26,000 nucleotides of DNA from Prorocentrum cordatum (GCA_963575745.1 CAUYUJ010015960.1:107073-133072); one strand, 5' to 3'. Shown: positions 1 to 9,929, counted from the first letter of the stretch. The notes: generated from the letters alone by a model not told the origin. Numbers and translations are program-made.

Positions 1-289
1 TTGGCTCCGAGATCCGCTTTGAGGTCTTTGGGTGATTCTTTCGGCCTGAAGAGGGTTCCGAGCTGGTTCAGGAGGACGCCCGCTGGCCGCCAAGCTGGCC
101 CCGTAGTGATCCAAGACGCTGCAAGACGTTTCAAGGCGGCCCCCAGGGGCCACAAGATGCCCCAGTGTGACTCCCACAGCCCCTCCCAAATGACCCCAAA
201 GAGCCACAACCGCAAAAGCCATTCAGGTTTCTCCGTATTTCAATAAATCTCACGCTCGTCTCCTTCGGATGGCGTCGTGAGAGGCTTCA
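1..289. other. No gene seen
   Basis: Mixed GC-rich sequence with scattered CCCCAG-type words that look like decayed units of the purine-rich repeat to its right. It is open for 81 codons from a TTG, with no recognisable domain. Confidence 0.4.
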
Positions 290-566
290 CATGGCGCCGA
301 GGCTCGAGATGGCCCCACAACTTAGAAGAAGAGCCCAAGAGGGGCCCAAGCGGGCCCCAAGGATTTCAAGGCAGCCCAAACAGCGCATAATCCCAAGCAA
401 GAGGAGGCTGTCAATAAGAACGAGAAACGAAAAGCTAGGACAACCGAGAGAGTCTGGAGAGTTAACGAGGAAGGACGTATAAGGAATATTGGAGGACGAG
501 GTAAGGCAAGGCATGGAGTGAGCCTGTCCGGAAAGCACGCGCAGCTAACAACGCCATGGCATGCGC

Positions 567-604
567 TAGAACCCAAGCGCGCGCGAAGCGCGCGCGCGGT
601 TCTA
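567..604. repeat. GC-alternating hairpin, copy 1
   Basis: Perfect 7-bp outer arms (TAGAACC and GGTTCTA) enclose two runs of alternating GC joined by GAA. Alternating GC of this length can adopt Z-DNA and fold as a stem. A second copy lies at 1990-2026. Confidence 0.6.
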
Positions 605-654
605 TATAATGTAAATGAATACCGCCCCCCCCAGGCCCCGGGTCCCACACCTCC

Positions 655-866
655 CCGCCACATCTCGGGGACGCTCCTGGTACCGCTCCCCCGGCCTTTT
701 CCGGGGAGCCTCCACAGCGTCTCAGAGGGCCTAAGACGCTTCCCAGAAGCCCCCAGAATTCGAAAGAATGGTCCAAGACGCTCCCGAGCAGCCCAAGTCA
801 GCCTTCCGACGGCTCTCGAGGCTCCCAGGTGGCCTCCAAGAGACCCCAAGAGAGGTCCGAGAGGCG
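655..866 (+). repeat. Diverged duplication, copy A
   Basis: It aligns with 1425-1627. Shared landmarks in order are GGTACCG, AGCCCCCAGAAT, AAGAA/AACGG, ACGCTCCCG, TTCCGRCGGCTCTC and AGGTGGCCTCC/AGGAGGCCTCC. It is followed by an AT-richer stretch (about 890-960) that also recurs near 1275-1345 and 1838-1905. Confidence 0.55.
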
Positions 867-1424
867 TCCCGGGACGGCCCGAAGAGGCCAAAATCGTAGA
901 TGTTAATTTGTTTTTGTTCATGTTTTGGCTTCTCGCGCTTTCGAGCTTCCTATGGTCCAAGAGCGCTGAAGAGGCTCCCAAGACCGCCCCAAGACCACCC
1001 AAGAGACCCTCAGGACGGCCCCAAGACGGGCCAAGAAGGCTCCAAGATTGCCGAAGAGGCGCCCAGGACAGCCCCAGACCACCCCAGAACAGGCCCAAGA
1101 TGGGCTCAAGAGCGGGAGCAGGAGGCTTCCAGAGACCTCCGAGAGGCCTCCGGGACCCCCCATGGGGCCCCCAACCCATCCCCGATCCCTGAGAGGCCCC
1201 AAAAAGACCCCGACGAGGCTCCAAGAACAGCCCAAGAGAGCTGCGACCGCCGTCCCGAAGAGCCCAAAGAGGGTAAAATCATTGATTCCCCATGGTTTTC
1301 CTAAGGTTTTTCGCCTTCTCACGTTTTCCTGCTTCCAGCCCTCGAAGATCGAGGATTTTGAAAAAAAGTGAATCCCCAGAATTCTATTTTTTTTACAAGT
1401 GGGACTCCTCTTCGGGGGTACCAC

Positions 1425-1627
1425 ACATCCCCTGACATCTGGCCGGTACCGCGCCTCCCGGCTTCCCGGGGGGAGACCCCAAGACGCCGAAGGACAGCCC
1501 ATGACGACCTCAAGGAGCCCCCAGAATGTAAAGAACGGCCCAACACGCTCCCGCGCAGCTCGAGACACCCTTCCGGCGGCTCTCCAGGCCTCCAGGAGGC
1601 CTCCAGAAGCTCCAGGGGGTCTGGAAG
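1425..1627 (+). repeat. Diverged duplication, copy B
   Basis: Partner of the copy at 655-866, with the same order of landmark words and several short insertions or deletions. It looks like an old dispersed or tandem duplication without coding content. Confidence 0.55.
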
Positions 1628-1989
1628 ATCCCACACCCCTGAGGGGCCCGGCTGACAAAACCCGCGAGGCACAAACAAAAAACAGCGCCGAACAGCGCCG
1701 AGGAACTGAAAAAACATGAAAATCGCACAATTCCTTTTTTTTCAAGTTTGGCCCCTGCTCTACTCTTGCACAACAGACCACAATCCAGACCTGCCTCACC
1801 TCCCAAAAAAGAACCCAGGCAGCCTTTGAGGGCCCCAAATCGTTGAATACCTCAGGGAAAGTAATGAATTCTGTGTTTCCGCACTTCCCTTCTATACGAT
1901 TCCGATGCTTGAGCAGGGCCTCCAAGGGAACCCCTGGACGCAAGAAGCGACCAAAAGGAGATTACATGAGTTAGCCTATCAAGCCTAGC

Positions 1990-2026
1990 TAGAACTTGAG
2001 CGCGCGCGAAGCGCGCGATGGTTCGA
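1990..2026. repeat. GC-alternating hairpin, copy 2
   Basis: The core is the same as at 567-604 (GCGCGCGC, GAA, GCGCGC) and the outer word TAGAAC is similar, but the outer arms are imperfect. The sequence just 3' is AT-rich in both copies (TATATAATG and TATATACAT). Confidence 0.55.
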
Positions 2027-2027
2027 G

Positions 2028-2100
2028 AATATATACATATATACACACATATATGTATACAACACATATACTTGTATACACATATATATATACACTCATC
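2028..2100. repeat. AT-rich microsatellite (TATA/CATA)
   Basis: Imperfect alternating purine-pyrimidine repeats of TATATACA and ACACATAT type. It could be mistaken for a promoter TATA element but is simple sequence. Confidence 0.75.
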
Positions 2101-2728
2101 AACATTTATACAGATATGCTACAGTTGGTTCTTGATTTTGAATGTTGGGGGCCGTTTGCACAAAAAAGTTGGAAAGTGACACGCCGTGAACCATTCACGC
2201 CCAGAGGGCTTGCGGGATGTGGTGTGCTTGTGCTTCATTTCCTTATATTTGAAGTCTGGGCAACGTCAGGCTGGAGGATTCAGCTCAGAGCGCCCCAGCT
2301 ATAAACGAGTGAGTCCTGGAGCTGCTATGTCCCGTATTGGCGCGGATGCAGGGAGGCACCCAAGCCAGACACTTTGGAGGAGGTTTAGGGCAGCGGAGGC
2401 GAAGGCAGATGCGGAGGGAATGAAGGGGGGATTCCACGCCATTTTCAAGACTGTTTTCCTTTCAGCGTTTGGTTGCCGCCGCTTCAGGCCCAAGCTTGGG
2501 TTCTTCATGCCGCATCGACTCACCCTGAGTGCCCAGTGTCTAAGTATTCAGGCGTTTCAGGAGCAATGGACACAGCGGGCGCGTCTGTTGATTATCCAAA
2601 TGCGCTGCCGCGCGGGTCCGCCACCGCGTTCGGAACGAGCTGCCACGTAAATATTAGAATCTGAGAATCGCGTAGAAGCAGCGACTCGGCCCACACCCGC
2701 CGCGGCAAAGCGTTTGGCGGATTACCAG
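2101..2728 (+). other. 5' flank of the membrane-protein gene; no promoter element identified
   Basis: Mostly unique sequence. It probably holds the transcription start and 5' leader, or a further 5' exon, of the gene beginning near 2729. The frame of exon 1 is open from 2651. No TATA box or other recognisable element stands out. Confidence 0.35.
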
Positions 2729-3110
2729 ATGCATATCGATGACGATACATTTCTTTGTTGCCCCATTCCCAACAATACCCCTGTCGCAGGTGTCATGCTG
2801 AGCCACCGGTTGGAGAGGCTGCAAGAACTTTCTACTAAGAATTTGGGTTTATCAATCTTATGTTTGATGTACACTGGTACCAATATAGCATGTTTGACTA
2901 TCACCGCTATGGACAAGACCTTTCGAGATGCTCATGATGTCGTGTTCCACCTGATCGAGTTCTGGGCGACGTTCGCCTTTTCCTGCGTGCAGGTGTATGC
3001 GCTCGTGTTCTCGCCGCGCAGCCTTGTGGCTGTTTACAGCCACCCCCTTGTCCTCAAGGTGATCATCTTCTTCAACGTGCTGGCCACGTTCATCTCAGCC
3101 TTATCCGCGC
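2729..3110 (+). CDS. Exon 1 of a split gene for a multi-pass membrane protein (residues 1-127 and first base of 128)
   Basis: This exon encodes a short polar N-terminus (an acidic DDD stretch, then a CC-P-I-P motif), a charged LSHRLERLQ helix at about residues 24-32, and hydrophobic segments at about 38-60, 72-94 and 107-127. The third is completed by exon 2. The frame is open from the stop at 2648. The first in-frame ATG is at 2729, in a poor start context, so an upstream exon joining somewhere in 2651-2728 is possible. The exon is closed at a GT donor (3111-3112), where the peptide loses its hydrophobic pattern. That leaves phase 1, which matches the exon 2 acceptor. Composition is ordinary, unlike the low-complexity surroundings. 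The protein is probably an integral membrane protein of unknown function. I am fairly sure it is coding, less sure of the start, and cannot assign a family name. Confidence 0.72.
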
Positions 3111-3244
3111 GTGCTTCGCCCTCTGCCGAGGGCCCCCACTCCTGTCGGAACGGGAGGCGCCGGAGCTGTGCTCGGACGTCTCGGCGCCGCTTTGAAAACT
3201 TGTGGGACCATCGTGCGAGTGCGATAGGCGTTCGCCAGAGGAGG

Positions 3245-3384
3245 AAGAGGTACCGATACCCCTACCCTTCGCCCGTTTTCTTCTTTTTCGGAGGCCCTCG
3301 TCGCCACCGCTGGATTCGCCTCGGAATGCTGGTCAGAACGCGCCCGGGGAGAGGTCCGGGCAGTAGCGGTATTGGTACCTCTTT
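3245..3384. repeat. Foldback near the start of intron 1
   Basis: The arm at 3245-3266 (AAGAGGTACCGATACC...) is nearly the reverse complement of 3363-3384 (...GGTATTGGTACCTCTT), with about 96 bases between them. Two mismatches are seen in about 22 bases. Confidence 0.55.
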
Positions 3385-3461
3385 GTTTCCCCGATGCGGT
3401 ACGTATTTTGAGCGCTGCAGTTGTAGAAAGTTGTGGTGCCTTCTCAGAGTGCGAGTCTGGC

Positions 3462-4056
3462 ATGCCTTACTCGGAGGATGTTGGCCTCGGGAGCGCGAGC
3501 TTGTCGCAACGGATTCTTGCCTCGGGGGCTCGAATCTGGCGGAACTTGCAGCAAGGATTCTGGCCTCGGCAGCGCGAATCTGTCGTACTTTACAGCGGAT
3601 TATGTCCTCGGATTGTGCCACTGTGCGAGGGATTCTGGCGTTGGGAACGCGAGGCTCGCGTAATGTACATGGAATTCTGGCATCGGGGGCGTGACTATCC
3701 CGGAGATCGCAGTACAGGGTTTGGCCTTCGGGTGCGTGAATTTGGAGTAACTTGCAACGGATGCTAGCCTCGGGAGCTCGAATCAAGAGTAATGAAGTAC
3801 GAAGGATTCTGGTTTCGGGAGCGTGAGTTCGGCGTGACTCACGAAGGATTCTGGCCTCGGTGACGCGAATCTGGTGCAATTCTTTTAATGAATTCTGGCC
3901 TCGGGAGGGCGAATCTGGTGTATTTTCCTGAGGTCGCTGGCTTCGGTAGCGCGAGCCTCGTGTCATTTCCGTGGAATTCTGGCTTCGGGAATGTGAATCT
4001 GGCGTGATCTACGGTGGGCCACTGCTTCGCGGGCGCGAGTCTCACTGTTTCACGTG
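3462..4056. repeat. 42-bp satellite, about 14 degenerate units
   Basis: Units start with GGATTCTGGCCTCGGGAGCG or a variant. Start points near 3511, 3555, 3597, 3630, 3672, 3718, 3759, 3804, 3846, 3890, 3932, 3973 and 4015 give mostly 41-46 bp spacing with one 33-bp step. The second half of the unit carries ATCTGGCGTAACTTGCA. It is related to the 41-bp array at 24720-25150. Confidence 0.8.
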
Positions 4057-4149
4057 TCCCAGACCCACCAGACATTCCGGCGACGCTATTCGGGGATGGT
4101 GGCCAAGGCGACGTTCGGTCCCCCCACCCTCGCGCGGACAGCAACAATC

Positions 4150-4290
4150 CGAAGTGGGACACCGAAGGTCGAAAGCAGTTGCCTTGGCCAGCTCAACCTG
4201 TCAACCCAACCGACTCAACAAGCCAGCCGACCCAACCAGCCACCCCGCCAACCCGTCAGCCAACCAGCCTAACCAGCTATCTCTTTAGCG
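4150..4290. repeat. CCAACC/AACCAGCC short repeats
   Basis: Irregular tandem words CCAACC, CAGCC and AACCAGC. Spacing is not constant. It does not match a telomere unit. Confidence 0.55.
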
Positions 4291-4574
4291 CCGCCGAGAG
4301 GGGGGGGACGTGTTTCTTACCAGCGAAAACGACGAAACCCACATCGGGGTGAGGGTACGTAAATCCCACCGTGCTACGGAGGGACAGGCTTCGTGCCGCG
4401 GGGCGTCCGAGACGGTTTGGGGCCTCAAGTGTGACGCCGTCGCCATTCTTCCATGTTCACGGGCCTCCCTTGTCTTCCGAAACGCTCCCATCCTCGGAAT
4501 TGCCGCGACGTTCAAGGCCCCAGGTCGGTTTGTCAGACGGCATGCCAGGACGCTCAGGGGGAGGCAAATCGCGC

Positions 4575-4649
4575 AGGAGGAGGAGGAGGAGGAGGAGGAG
4601 GAGGAGGAGGAGGAGGAGGAGGAGGAGGAGGAGGAGGAGGAGGAGGAGC
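4575..4649. repeat. (AGG)n microsatellite, about 25 copies
   Basis: Uninterrupted AGG triplets. They give runs of Gly, Glu or Arg in the three + frames and Pro, Leu or Ser on the - strand; none is evidence of a gene. This is a polypurine tract with mirror symmetry that could form triplex DNA. Confidence 0.95.
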
Positions 4650-4679
4650 AATGCAGGGGACCGCTCCCTGGAGCGGACT

Positions 4680-4965
4680 CTCGGGCGGCCCTCGATTGTC
4701 CGGGGGGCGCCAGGAGGTATCCGGGAAGCCTCGGGAAGCCCTCAGGAGGCCCCGGGAGGCGCCACTAGGTCCCAGCACGCTCCCAGGAGGCCGAAGGAGG
4801 CCCCAGGAGCTCCAGGAGCCCAGGAGGCCCGAGAAGGTCACAAGAAACTCCGGGAAGCTGCAGGAGGCCCCAGGAGGCCCCAGGAGGCCCCAGGAGGCCC
4901 CAGGAGGCACCCGGAGGCACCCGGGAGGTTCAGGAGACCCCAGGACGTCAGATGATGGTCCATCG
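4680..4965. repeat. Degenerate 10-bp repeat, CCAGGAGGCC type
   Basis: Ten-base CAGGAGGCCC words are near perfect around 4860-4910 and decayed to the left. They directly follow the (AGG)n tract. Confidence 0.8.
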
Positions 4966-5480
4966 CGCGCGAGGAATGGAGGGGGAGGGGGAGCAGGAGG
5001 AGGAGCCAGTGTAAACGTGGCACTCCCACGCCCAGAAGACCATCCAGCGCGCTGCAGTCAGCAACCCAGCGCAGCTAGGGACGCCCGCTGGATCTGACTC
5101 CGTCGGGGTATTTCTTGCGCGCGACAGTTGGTTCAAGTGCCATCTGTTCAGGAGGGGAAGAAACACACAGACACAATTAATCGTCGATTCCCAGGAAAAT
5201 ATGGGAAAATATGGGAAGTGGGTTGGAAGACGAAAACCCAGAAAATATGTGAAAATATGGGGCACAATTTTATTTCTGTTTGTTTATTTGTGTGTCCTGG
5301 GGCCCCTTCATGTTTTCTCGTGAAACAGCTCCCGCCAGATTTTCACGGCGGCGGAGCCCGCGGCTCGCCCCCGCGGGCTTCGGCGCGGACGTGGCGGCTC
5401 GGGCGCGGGCGTGGCCGCGGCGACGGCCGCAGCTTCCCGCGGCGAGTCCCCGGCGCCAGCGACCCGGTTTGTGACGCATC
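4966..5480. other. No gene seen; short GAAAATATGG repeats and a CpG-rich patch
   Basis: GAAAATATGG-like words occur four times within 5190-5262. A very CpG-rich patch with GGCGCGGACGTGGCGG words covers about 5340-5460. Confidence 0.45.
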
Positions 5481-5725
5481 GGGAGCCTCGAGACGGGGGT
5501 CAGTGCAGACGGGGGTCAGCCAGGGCGCCGTTTCCTGCAGGATCCTGCGAAGACCCCCTCTGGCTGACCCGGGTTTGGGAGCCGCTCGTGGCCGCGAGGC
5601 GGCCGCACGTATTGGCTGACCCGGGTTTGCGAGGACCTGCGTTGCAGTTTTTTTTTCCTGCGTTGCAGTTTTTGGTTTCCTGCTGACCCGGGTCTGGATT
5701 GACCCGGGTCAGAAGATCCCCGATG
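5480..5725. repeat. Repeated TGACCCGGGT words and TGCGTTGCAGTTTTT pair
   Basis: CTGACCCGGGT or a close variant occurs about four times (near 5565, 5613, 5682 and 5699). GACGGGGGTCAG occurs twice near 5493-5520, and CCTGCGTTGCAGTTTTT occurs twice at 5636-5672. CCCGGGT is itself nearly palindromic. Copy spacing is irregular. Confidence 0.6.
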
Positions 5726-6500
5726 TGATGCATCGTTGCCTAAGGTGCGGGAAGTGTTGTACAACCTGGGCACGAGCCGGTTCGCGGGACTACAGTCGGG
5801 GCCCTGTTGGGGAGGGGCTCCGCGCTCCTAAAGTGTTTCGCAGCTTGCCTCAGGTGTTCCGCAGGTTTTCGATATGACATCGAAGTTTTTAACTTATGGA
5901 AAATAGGGGCCTCGTTCCTTGTTTTGGGTTCCTTAGGTCAAGGCCCCGACTGTATGCAAAGCGGTTTGCGACAGTGGCTTGTTCAGGTATGTTAACATAG
6001 CGTTCAAGGCCGACCACTAGGGCACGACATCAGTTCTTGATCGCACCGCCACAGGGCACCAGGACAGCGAGCGATGATGAAACATTCGCAGTGTTGCAGA
6101 TGAGCTAGAACATGGGCCCCGCTCTGATCACAATTATTAGTTGGAACAGGTATCGCGAGGAACACCTTAACAGCCCGACAGGACACGTGAGGATATACTT
6201 GCACAGCCATGCGAACAATGTCGAACATGTTTCGAAGATCGCTGAGGCCATCCAAGCCGCAGCAGGTGCCAGGGCAGGAGGAGGCGGAACGAATCCCGTG
6301 AGTGAGAACGCAGCCGGCCAACAACTCAAACGTTTTCAGGCGACAGAGCCAGGTTCAGGGAATGGACGCATAATTTGTTCAACGCACTTGCCCAGACGAA
6401 GCGTGGCTACCCGATAGCAGAGCAACACGAACAACATAATTTCTCCGACGGACCCCGCATGAAAATTTGTTTAATTTGCCTGGGGATTCCCTCCTGCCCC
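5726..6500. other. Plain sequence, no gene supported
   Basis: Short open frames exist on both strands (for example 6112-6417, + strand, 101 codons) but lack a recognisable domain or splice partners. Treated as intron sequence. Confidence 0.4.
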
Positions 6501-6519
6501 CTCCCTTCTCCCACCTACT

Positions 6520-6860
6520 CCCGCCTCCTCCTCCTCCTCCTCCTCCTCCTCCTCCTGCCTGCTCCCTGTCCTGCCTCAACCCGTGCCTCCTCCTCCTCCT
6601 CTTGCCTCCTCCTCCTCCTCCTCCTCCTCCTCCTCCTCTTGCCTCCTCTTGCCTCCTCCACCACCTCCTCCTTCTCCTCGTTGTCCTCCTCCTTTTCCCT
6701 CTCCCTCCTCCTCTTCCTCCTCCTCCTCCTCCTCCTCCTCCTCCTCCTCCTCCCCTTGCCCTCCGTCTCCCTCCTCCGCCTCCCCCCCGTCTCCATTTTC
6801 TTCCCCCTCTCCCTCCGCCTCCCCTCCTCCTTTTTCTCCTCCTCCTCCCGCCCCCTTCTT
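6520..6860. repeat. (CCT)n/(TCC)n polypyrimidine block
   Basis: Long interrupted CTC/CCT triplets, with longer clean runs near 6524-6556, 6608-6637 and 6710-6755. It is the opposite strand character of the (AGG)n at 4575. Confidence 0.9.
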
Positions 6861-6990
6861 AGGCCTCCTGCCTCCTCCTGAGGCCTCCTGGGGCCTCTTG
6901 GGGCTTCCTGGAGCCTCCCGGGACCTCTTGGGGCCTCCTAGGGCATTCTTCTTCTTCCTCCTCCTCCTTCTCCTCCCCCTTCTCCTCCGA
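6861..6990. repeat. Degenerate 10-bp repeat, GGCCTCCTGGGG type
   Basis: GGCCTCCTGGGGCCTCTTGG-like units are the reverse complement of the CCAGGAGGCC and CCCAAGAGGC families seen at 4680-4965 and 290-1650. CTTCTCCTCC words follow to about 6990. Confidence 0.75.
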
Positions 6991-7029
6991 CTGGAGCCTT
7001 CGTACAGGCCCGGACGGTTTCAGCGCTTT

Positions 7030-9360
7030 TGTTTATAACCAACGTTTGAATTTATAACATAAATCGAACACATCAATTGCGAATCCAACAACACATACTA
7101 TGATACCCATTAGTATGACACTAATGCTTAATAATGAATTCATGCACGATATTGTTGGGAACGTTCTTTTTCAAAGCATGATGTGGACAAATTACTGCTT
7201 GAAGTCTTCTGTGGGTGATTGATTTTCAAATCATATGTAAAGAGCGTATCTCTCGATTACACTGTGCAGGATTTCCCGCCCGATGTCTCAAGTGAACCAT
7301 AATTCAGAGAAATCCTGTTCGGGGGGCGTCCGGGGAGTCCCAGGCTCGGAGAAGCAACACTCCAGATGGTTTTCCAGAAACCAATGTTTCGCCTGGGACA
7401 TCCTCCAAACTTTTTCCCTTTCTCAGCCTGGGAACACCGATCCCGTCTTGCGGCGCGACATGTTCAGTACAGCTTCGAAGAAAAGAGCAGGTTTGTAGCC
7501 ATTCCCCCATGAGAAACTCAGAACAGATTACTGCCCTTTGCCGTTGCCGAGTCAATAGGGCATGCCCGACGAGGGGCGCGAGAACGGATTCAAGCTTGGG
7601 CTCAGAGACGTAAAGCGCGCACTGTCACGCCAGGGGCAAACGTTTGCATATGGTTACCCGCGGCAGACTGCGATCCGGCCACGCGTGGAAGGGTTTTGAA
7701 GTCAGTGTGCAGCACTGGGGGCGCCGCCAGCAAGCGGGGGGACTTGCCCGTGGACTCTGCACGGGGCGTCGGGTTGGACGACGGGAAGATGCCCCCCCGT
7801 GCGCGTTCAAGCCTAAGTCGAGGCGAATGTGGCCAACGGTTCATCAGGATGCTTTGGTTCAGTGGGCAGGATGTAGGTCTTGACTTCCTCGAAGTGTAAA
7901 TCTGGCGCAAACTCAGATCGGGACCGAACAGTTCTACGTCGCAGTCGGACTGGCATGGAACCAGGACGGGTAAAGGCACGGGGCATATCAAAAACATGCT
8001 GAGCTGTTCGTCAAGGAATTGGGCACTGGACTTGGGACAGAGCCTAGTGACATGTGAAATGCCATGATAACGACTACCATGCCAACGAGAACATGAGCAG
8101 CCATTACCAAACCACGAAGCTAAGAGCGACCAGGCGTGAGGGGCCGGAACAAATCACCGAGCGCAGAACGGATCGTATGCACATATGTGTATATATATAT
8201 GTATGCAGATGCAAATGTACATATTCAGTTCCCAGTGGAAAACTGACCAAGTCCAACTCGGCATCGATTTGACATGGGGCAGTCGTGCAACGTTAGGTGC
8301 GTGCCTCAAGAATCGCAACAGGTGCGGGTTGAATCAAGAACGTCACGGGCAATTAACTGCATGGACAGGCGCAGACCATCCAGGACGCAAGAGGACACTT
8401 TGTGTCGACAAGTGGAGGAACAGTTCTGCTGAGATAGCATTCCGTAAAGTCGTCGAGTTAGACCCAGGGTGAATTGGCATTAGATGATGGAGAAGCGGAG
8501 TATTGCAGAATGGTTGATGGTGCTTCAATAGAATTTGGTCTGCAAGCGGCCCCCAAGGACTTCGAAATTGATTGCGGCATCCCGTTAAATGGTGCCGCGT
8601 GCGCATGTCTTGTTATTGCGAGCAGGCGCGGGTAGGGAAACACCGGACACATTGAAGTCTGCCAGCCTTGGTTAGATGAGAAGGTGCGGTGAGGAAACAT
8701 CAGAGACACCACAGTATTGTGTCATGAATTCGTTGCAGATGTTGTAATCATGTATGTAGAGAGTGGTGTCCACGCACATTTTAGGCACGAATCAACATCA
8801 TGAAATTGGAAAGCATGAGCTAGCACCAGTTAGAGAGTGCTAGCTCAATGTTGCCTATATTCGGCTGAATTTCTTTAGCCGCGTTGCCAGTTAAATGAGT
8901 CCAGGATCAATTGAGATCCAGTTGGTCCTCCTTTGCGATTTCACACCTACACTACAGAAGATGTTAACAGTGTTGCGTGCTTTTGTGCATTGCGGCATTC
9001 ACATCGCGTCTTAGGATGCCCCTGCACGTTTACGCCCAAATCATAGCTGTTTTTTGGCCGCGCCACTTATGCTTTTAAACTTCGTATATGCTTTTCACCT
9101 TACTCACGCCGTTTTTTTATATTAAGAGTAGCGTTCTGCCGTTGGTCTTCTAGTGTCGCTGCCTACGGAGCCTCTTACAGCCATGCGGCCGAAGGGGGGG
9201 CGTAAACAGGGGCACCCCCCAACGCGTGGATGAGTTGCCTGTGCCGCGCAGTCAGCATAGCAGTGCTTGGGACGGCCACCAGAGTTGATAATCCGTCGAA
9301 GGCTTTTCCCTGCTCGAGTGCCATCCGTGTTTTGCGAAAAAGATACTACTAAATTTAGCA
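7030..9360. other. Plain intron sequence, no gene supported
   Basis: About 2.3 kb without strong repeats: AT-rich at 7030-7260, mixed composition afterwards, with a short TATATATATG alternating stretch near 8190. Open frames on both strands (for example 7602-7997 -, 8343-8606 -) have no recognisable motif or consistent splice partner. Confidence 0.45.
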
Positions 9361-9366
9361 GAAGAG

Positions 9367-9480
9367 TATGCGGAGGCAACGGGATAATCGCGAGGACGAA
9401 CACGAGGACGAAAGGGAGGAGGTGAATGACGAGCAGGCAAATGAAGGGGAGGAGGAGTATGAGGAGGAGTTTGACGACGC
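9367..9480. repeat. GA-rich simple sequence (GAGGA/GACGA)
   Basis: Purine-rich degenerate GAGGACGAA and GGAGGAG words just upstream of exon 2. It can be read as an acidic peptide, but lies outside the exon and looks like simple sequence. Confidence 0.5.
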
Positions 9481-9634
9481 TCCACAGAGCAAGTTGCATC
9501 CAATTGGTTTATCTCTGCGAGGGGGAGTCCAGGGTAACACTACAGCACCGGATACTGGAAGCTGGAAATGGCGAAGGCCTCAGGAAATTCCACCCGCGCA
9601 GCCTCGTGGCCCCACCAGGGGGCTGGCTGATTAG

Positions 9635-9863
9635 TATCTGTCAGTCTCGGTTCCTTCGAGACGGCGGCGCACCAGCTGGAGTATACCAATGAGATCACGA
9701 TGTCGTTTGTGGACGTTGTTCTGCTCAGCGCTGTGGCGCGGCAAGCTGGTTTTGGTAAGCTGGGGGGTATGACTTTCTCTTTGCTGGCCACGGTGGTCGC
9801 ACTGGTGGTAGCGATTGCCCAACTCGGAATCTACAACACTTGGGATGGAGACACTGGCGAAAG
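9635..9863 (+). CDS. Exon 2 of the same membrane-protein gene (residues 128-203 and part of 204)
   Basis: The acceptor AG at 9633-9634 opens the exon in phase 1. Joined to exon 1 the junction codon is CTA (Leu), and the third membrane segment runs on without a break. The exon then gives a loop with the HQLEYTNEIT motif (about residues 140-149), a moderately hydrophobic segment (about 150-163), a short basic loop, and a strongly hydrophobic segment (about 173-194) ending in GIYNTWDGDTGE. The chosen donor is AAG|GTACAC at 9864 (phase 2). Beyond it the reading passes into an AT-rich, GAT-repeat stretch that does not look coding. A GTAAG donor also lies at 9755, but using it would discard the clear membrane segment that follows. 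The pyrimidine tract before the acceptor is weak, so the left edge could move by a few bases. Confidence 0.7.
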
Positions 9864-9929
9864 GTACACACCGTTTCGCGGTGGGCACGGCCAGGCAGGC
9901 ATTACATCCGTCATGGTTAATATTATGAT

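Larger units (their letters stand above)
290..1650. repeat. Degenerate ~10-bp repeat, CCCAAGAGGC type
   Basis: Words such as CCCAAGACGGCC, CCCAAGAGGC and CTCCAAGA recur throughout with much variation and no strict register. The lack of stops in such GC-rich repeats produces long spurious reading frames on both strands. The reverse-complement form recurs at 6861-6945, 17560-17800 and 20578-20745. Confidence 0.65.
3111..9634 (+). other. Intron 1 (GT-AG, about 6.5 kb) of the membrane-protein gene
   Basis: The boundaries are inferred from the open hydrophobic reading of exons 1 and 2 and a shared phase 1. The intron holds a short foldback, a 42-bp satellite, CCAACC-type repeats, a (GGA)n tract with degenerate 10-bp repeats, a GC-rich stretch with repeated TGACCCGGGT words, a (CCT)n block, and about 2.3 kb of plain sequence (7030-9360). 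No further convincing exon was found. The protein reads smoothly across the joint, so none is required. Confidence 0.62.

Noticed and set aside
322-1224. 300-codon frame on the - strand (and overlapping frames on both strands)
   Set aside because: It falls entirely within degenerate GC-rich 10-bp repeats where stops are rare; the peptide is G/L/R/S low complexity and several frames are open together.
2028-2100. TATA-box promoter for the downstream gene
   Set aside because: It is a TATA/CATA microsatellite 600 bp upstream, without other promoter features.
4190-4285. Telomere-like CCAACC repeats
   Set aside because: Spacing and sequence vary, with CAGCC interruptions; no regular 6-7-bp telomeric unit.
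4310-4955. Frames with poly-Glu, poly-Gly or poly-Arg
   Set aside because: They are three readings of the same (AGG)n tract; no conserved domain on either side.
9755-9759. GTAAG as the donor of exon 2
   Set aside because: It would remove the strongly hydrophobic segment that continues in frame, and the phase (1) would not fit the exon 3 acceptor.
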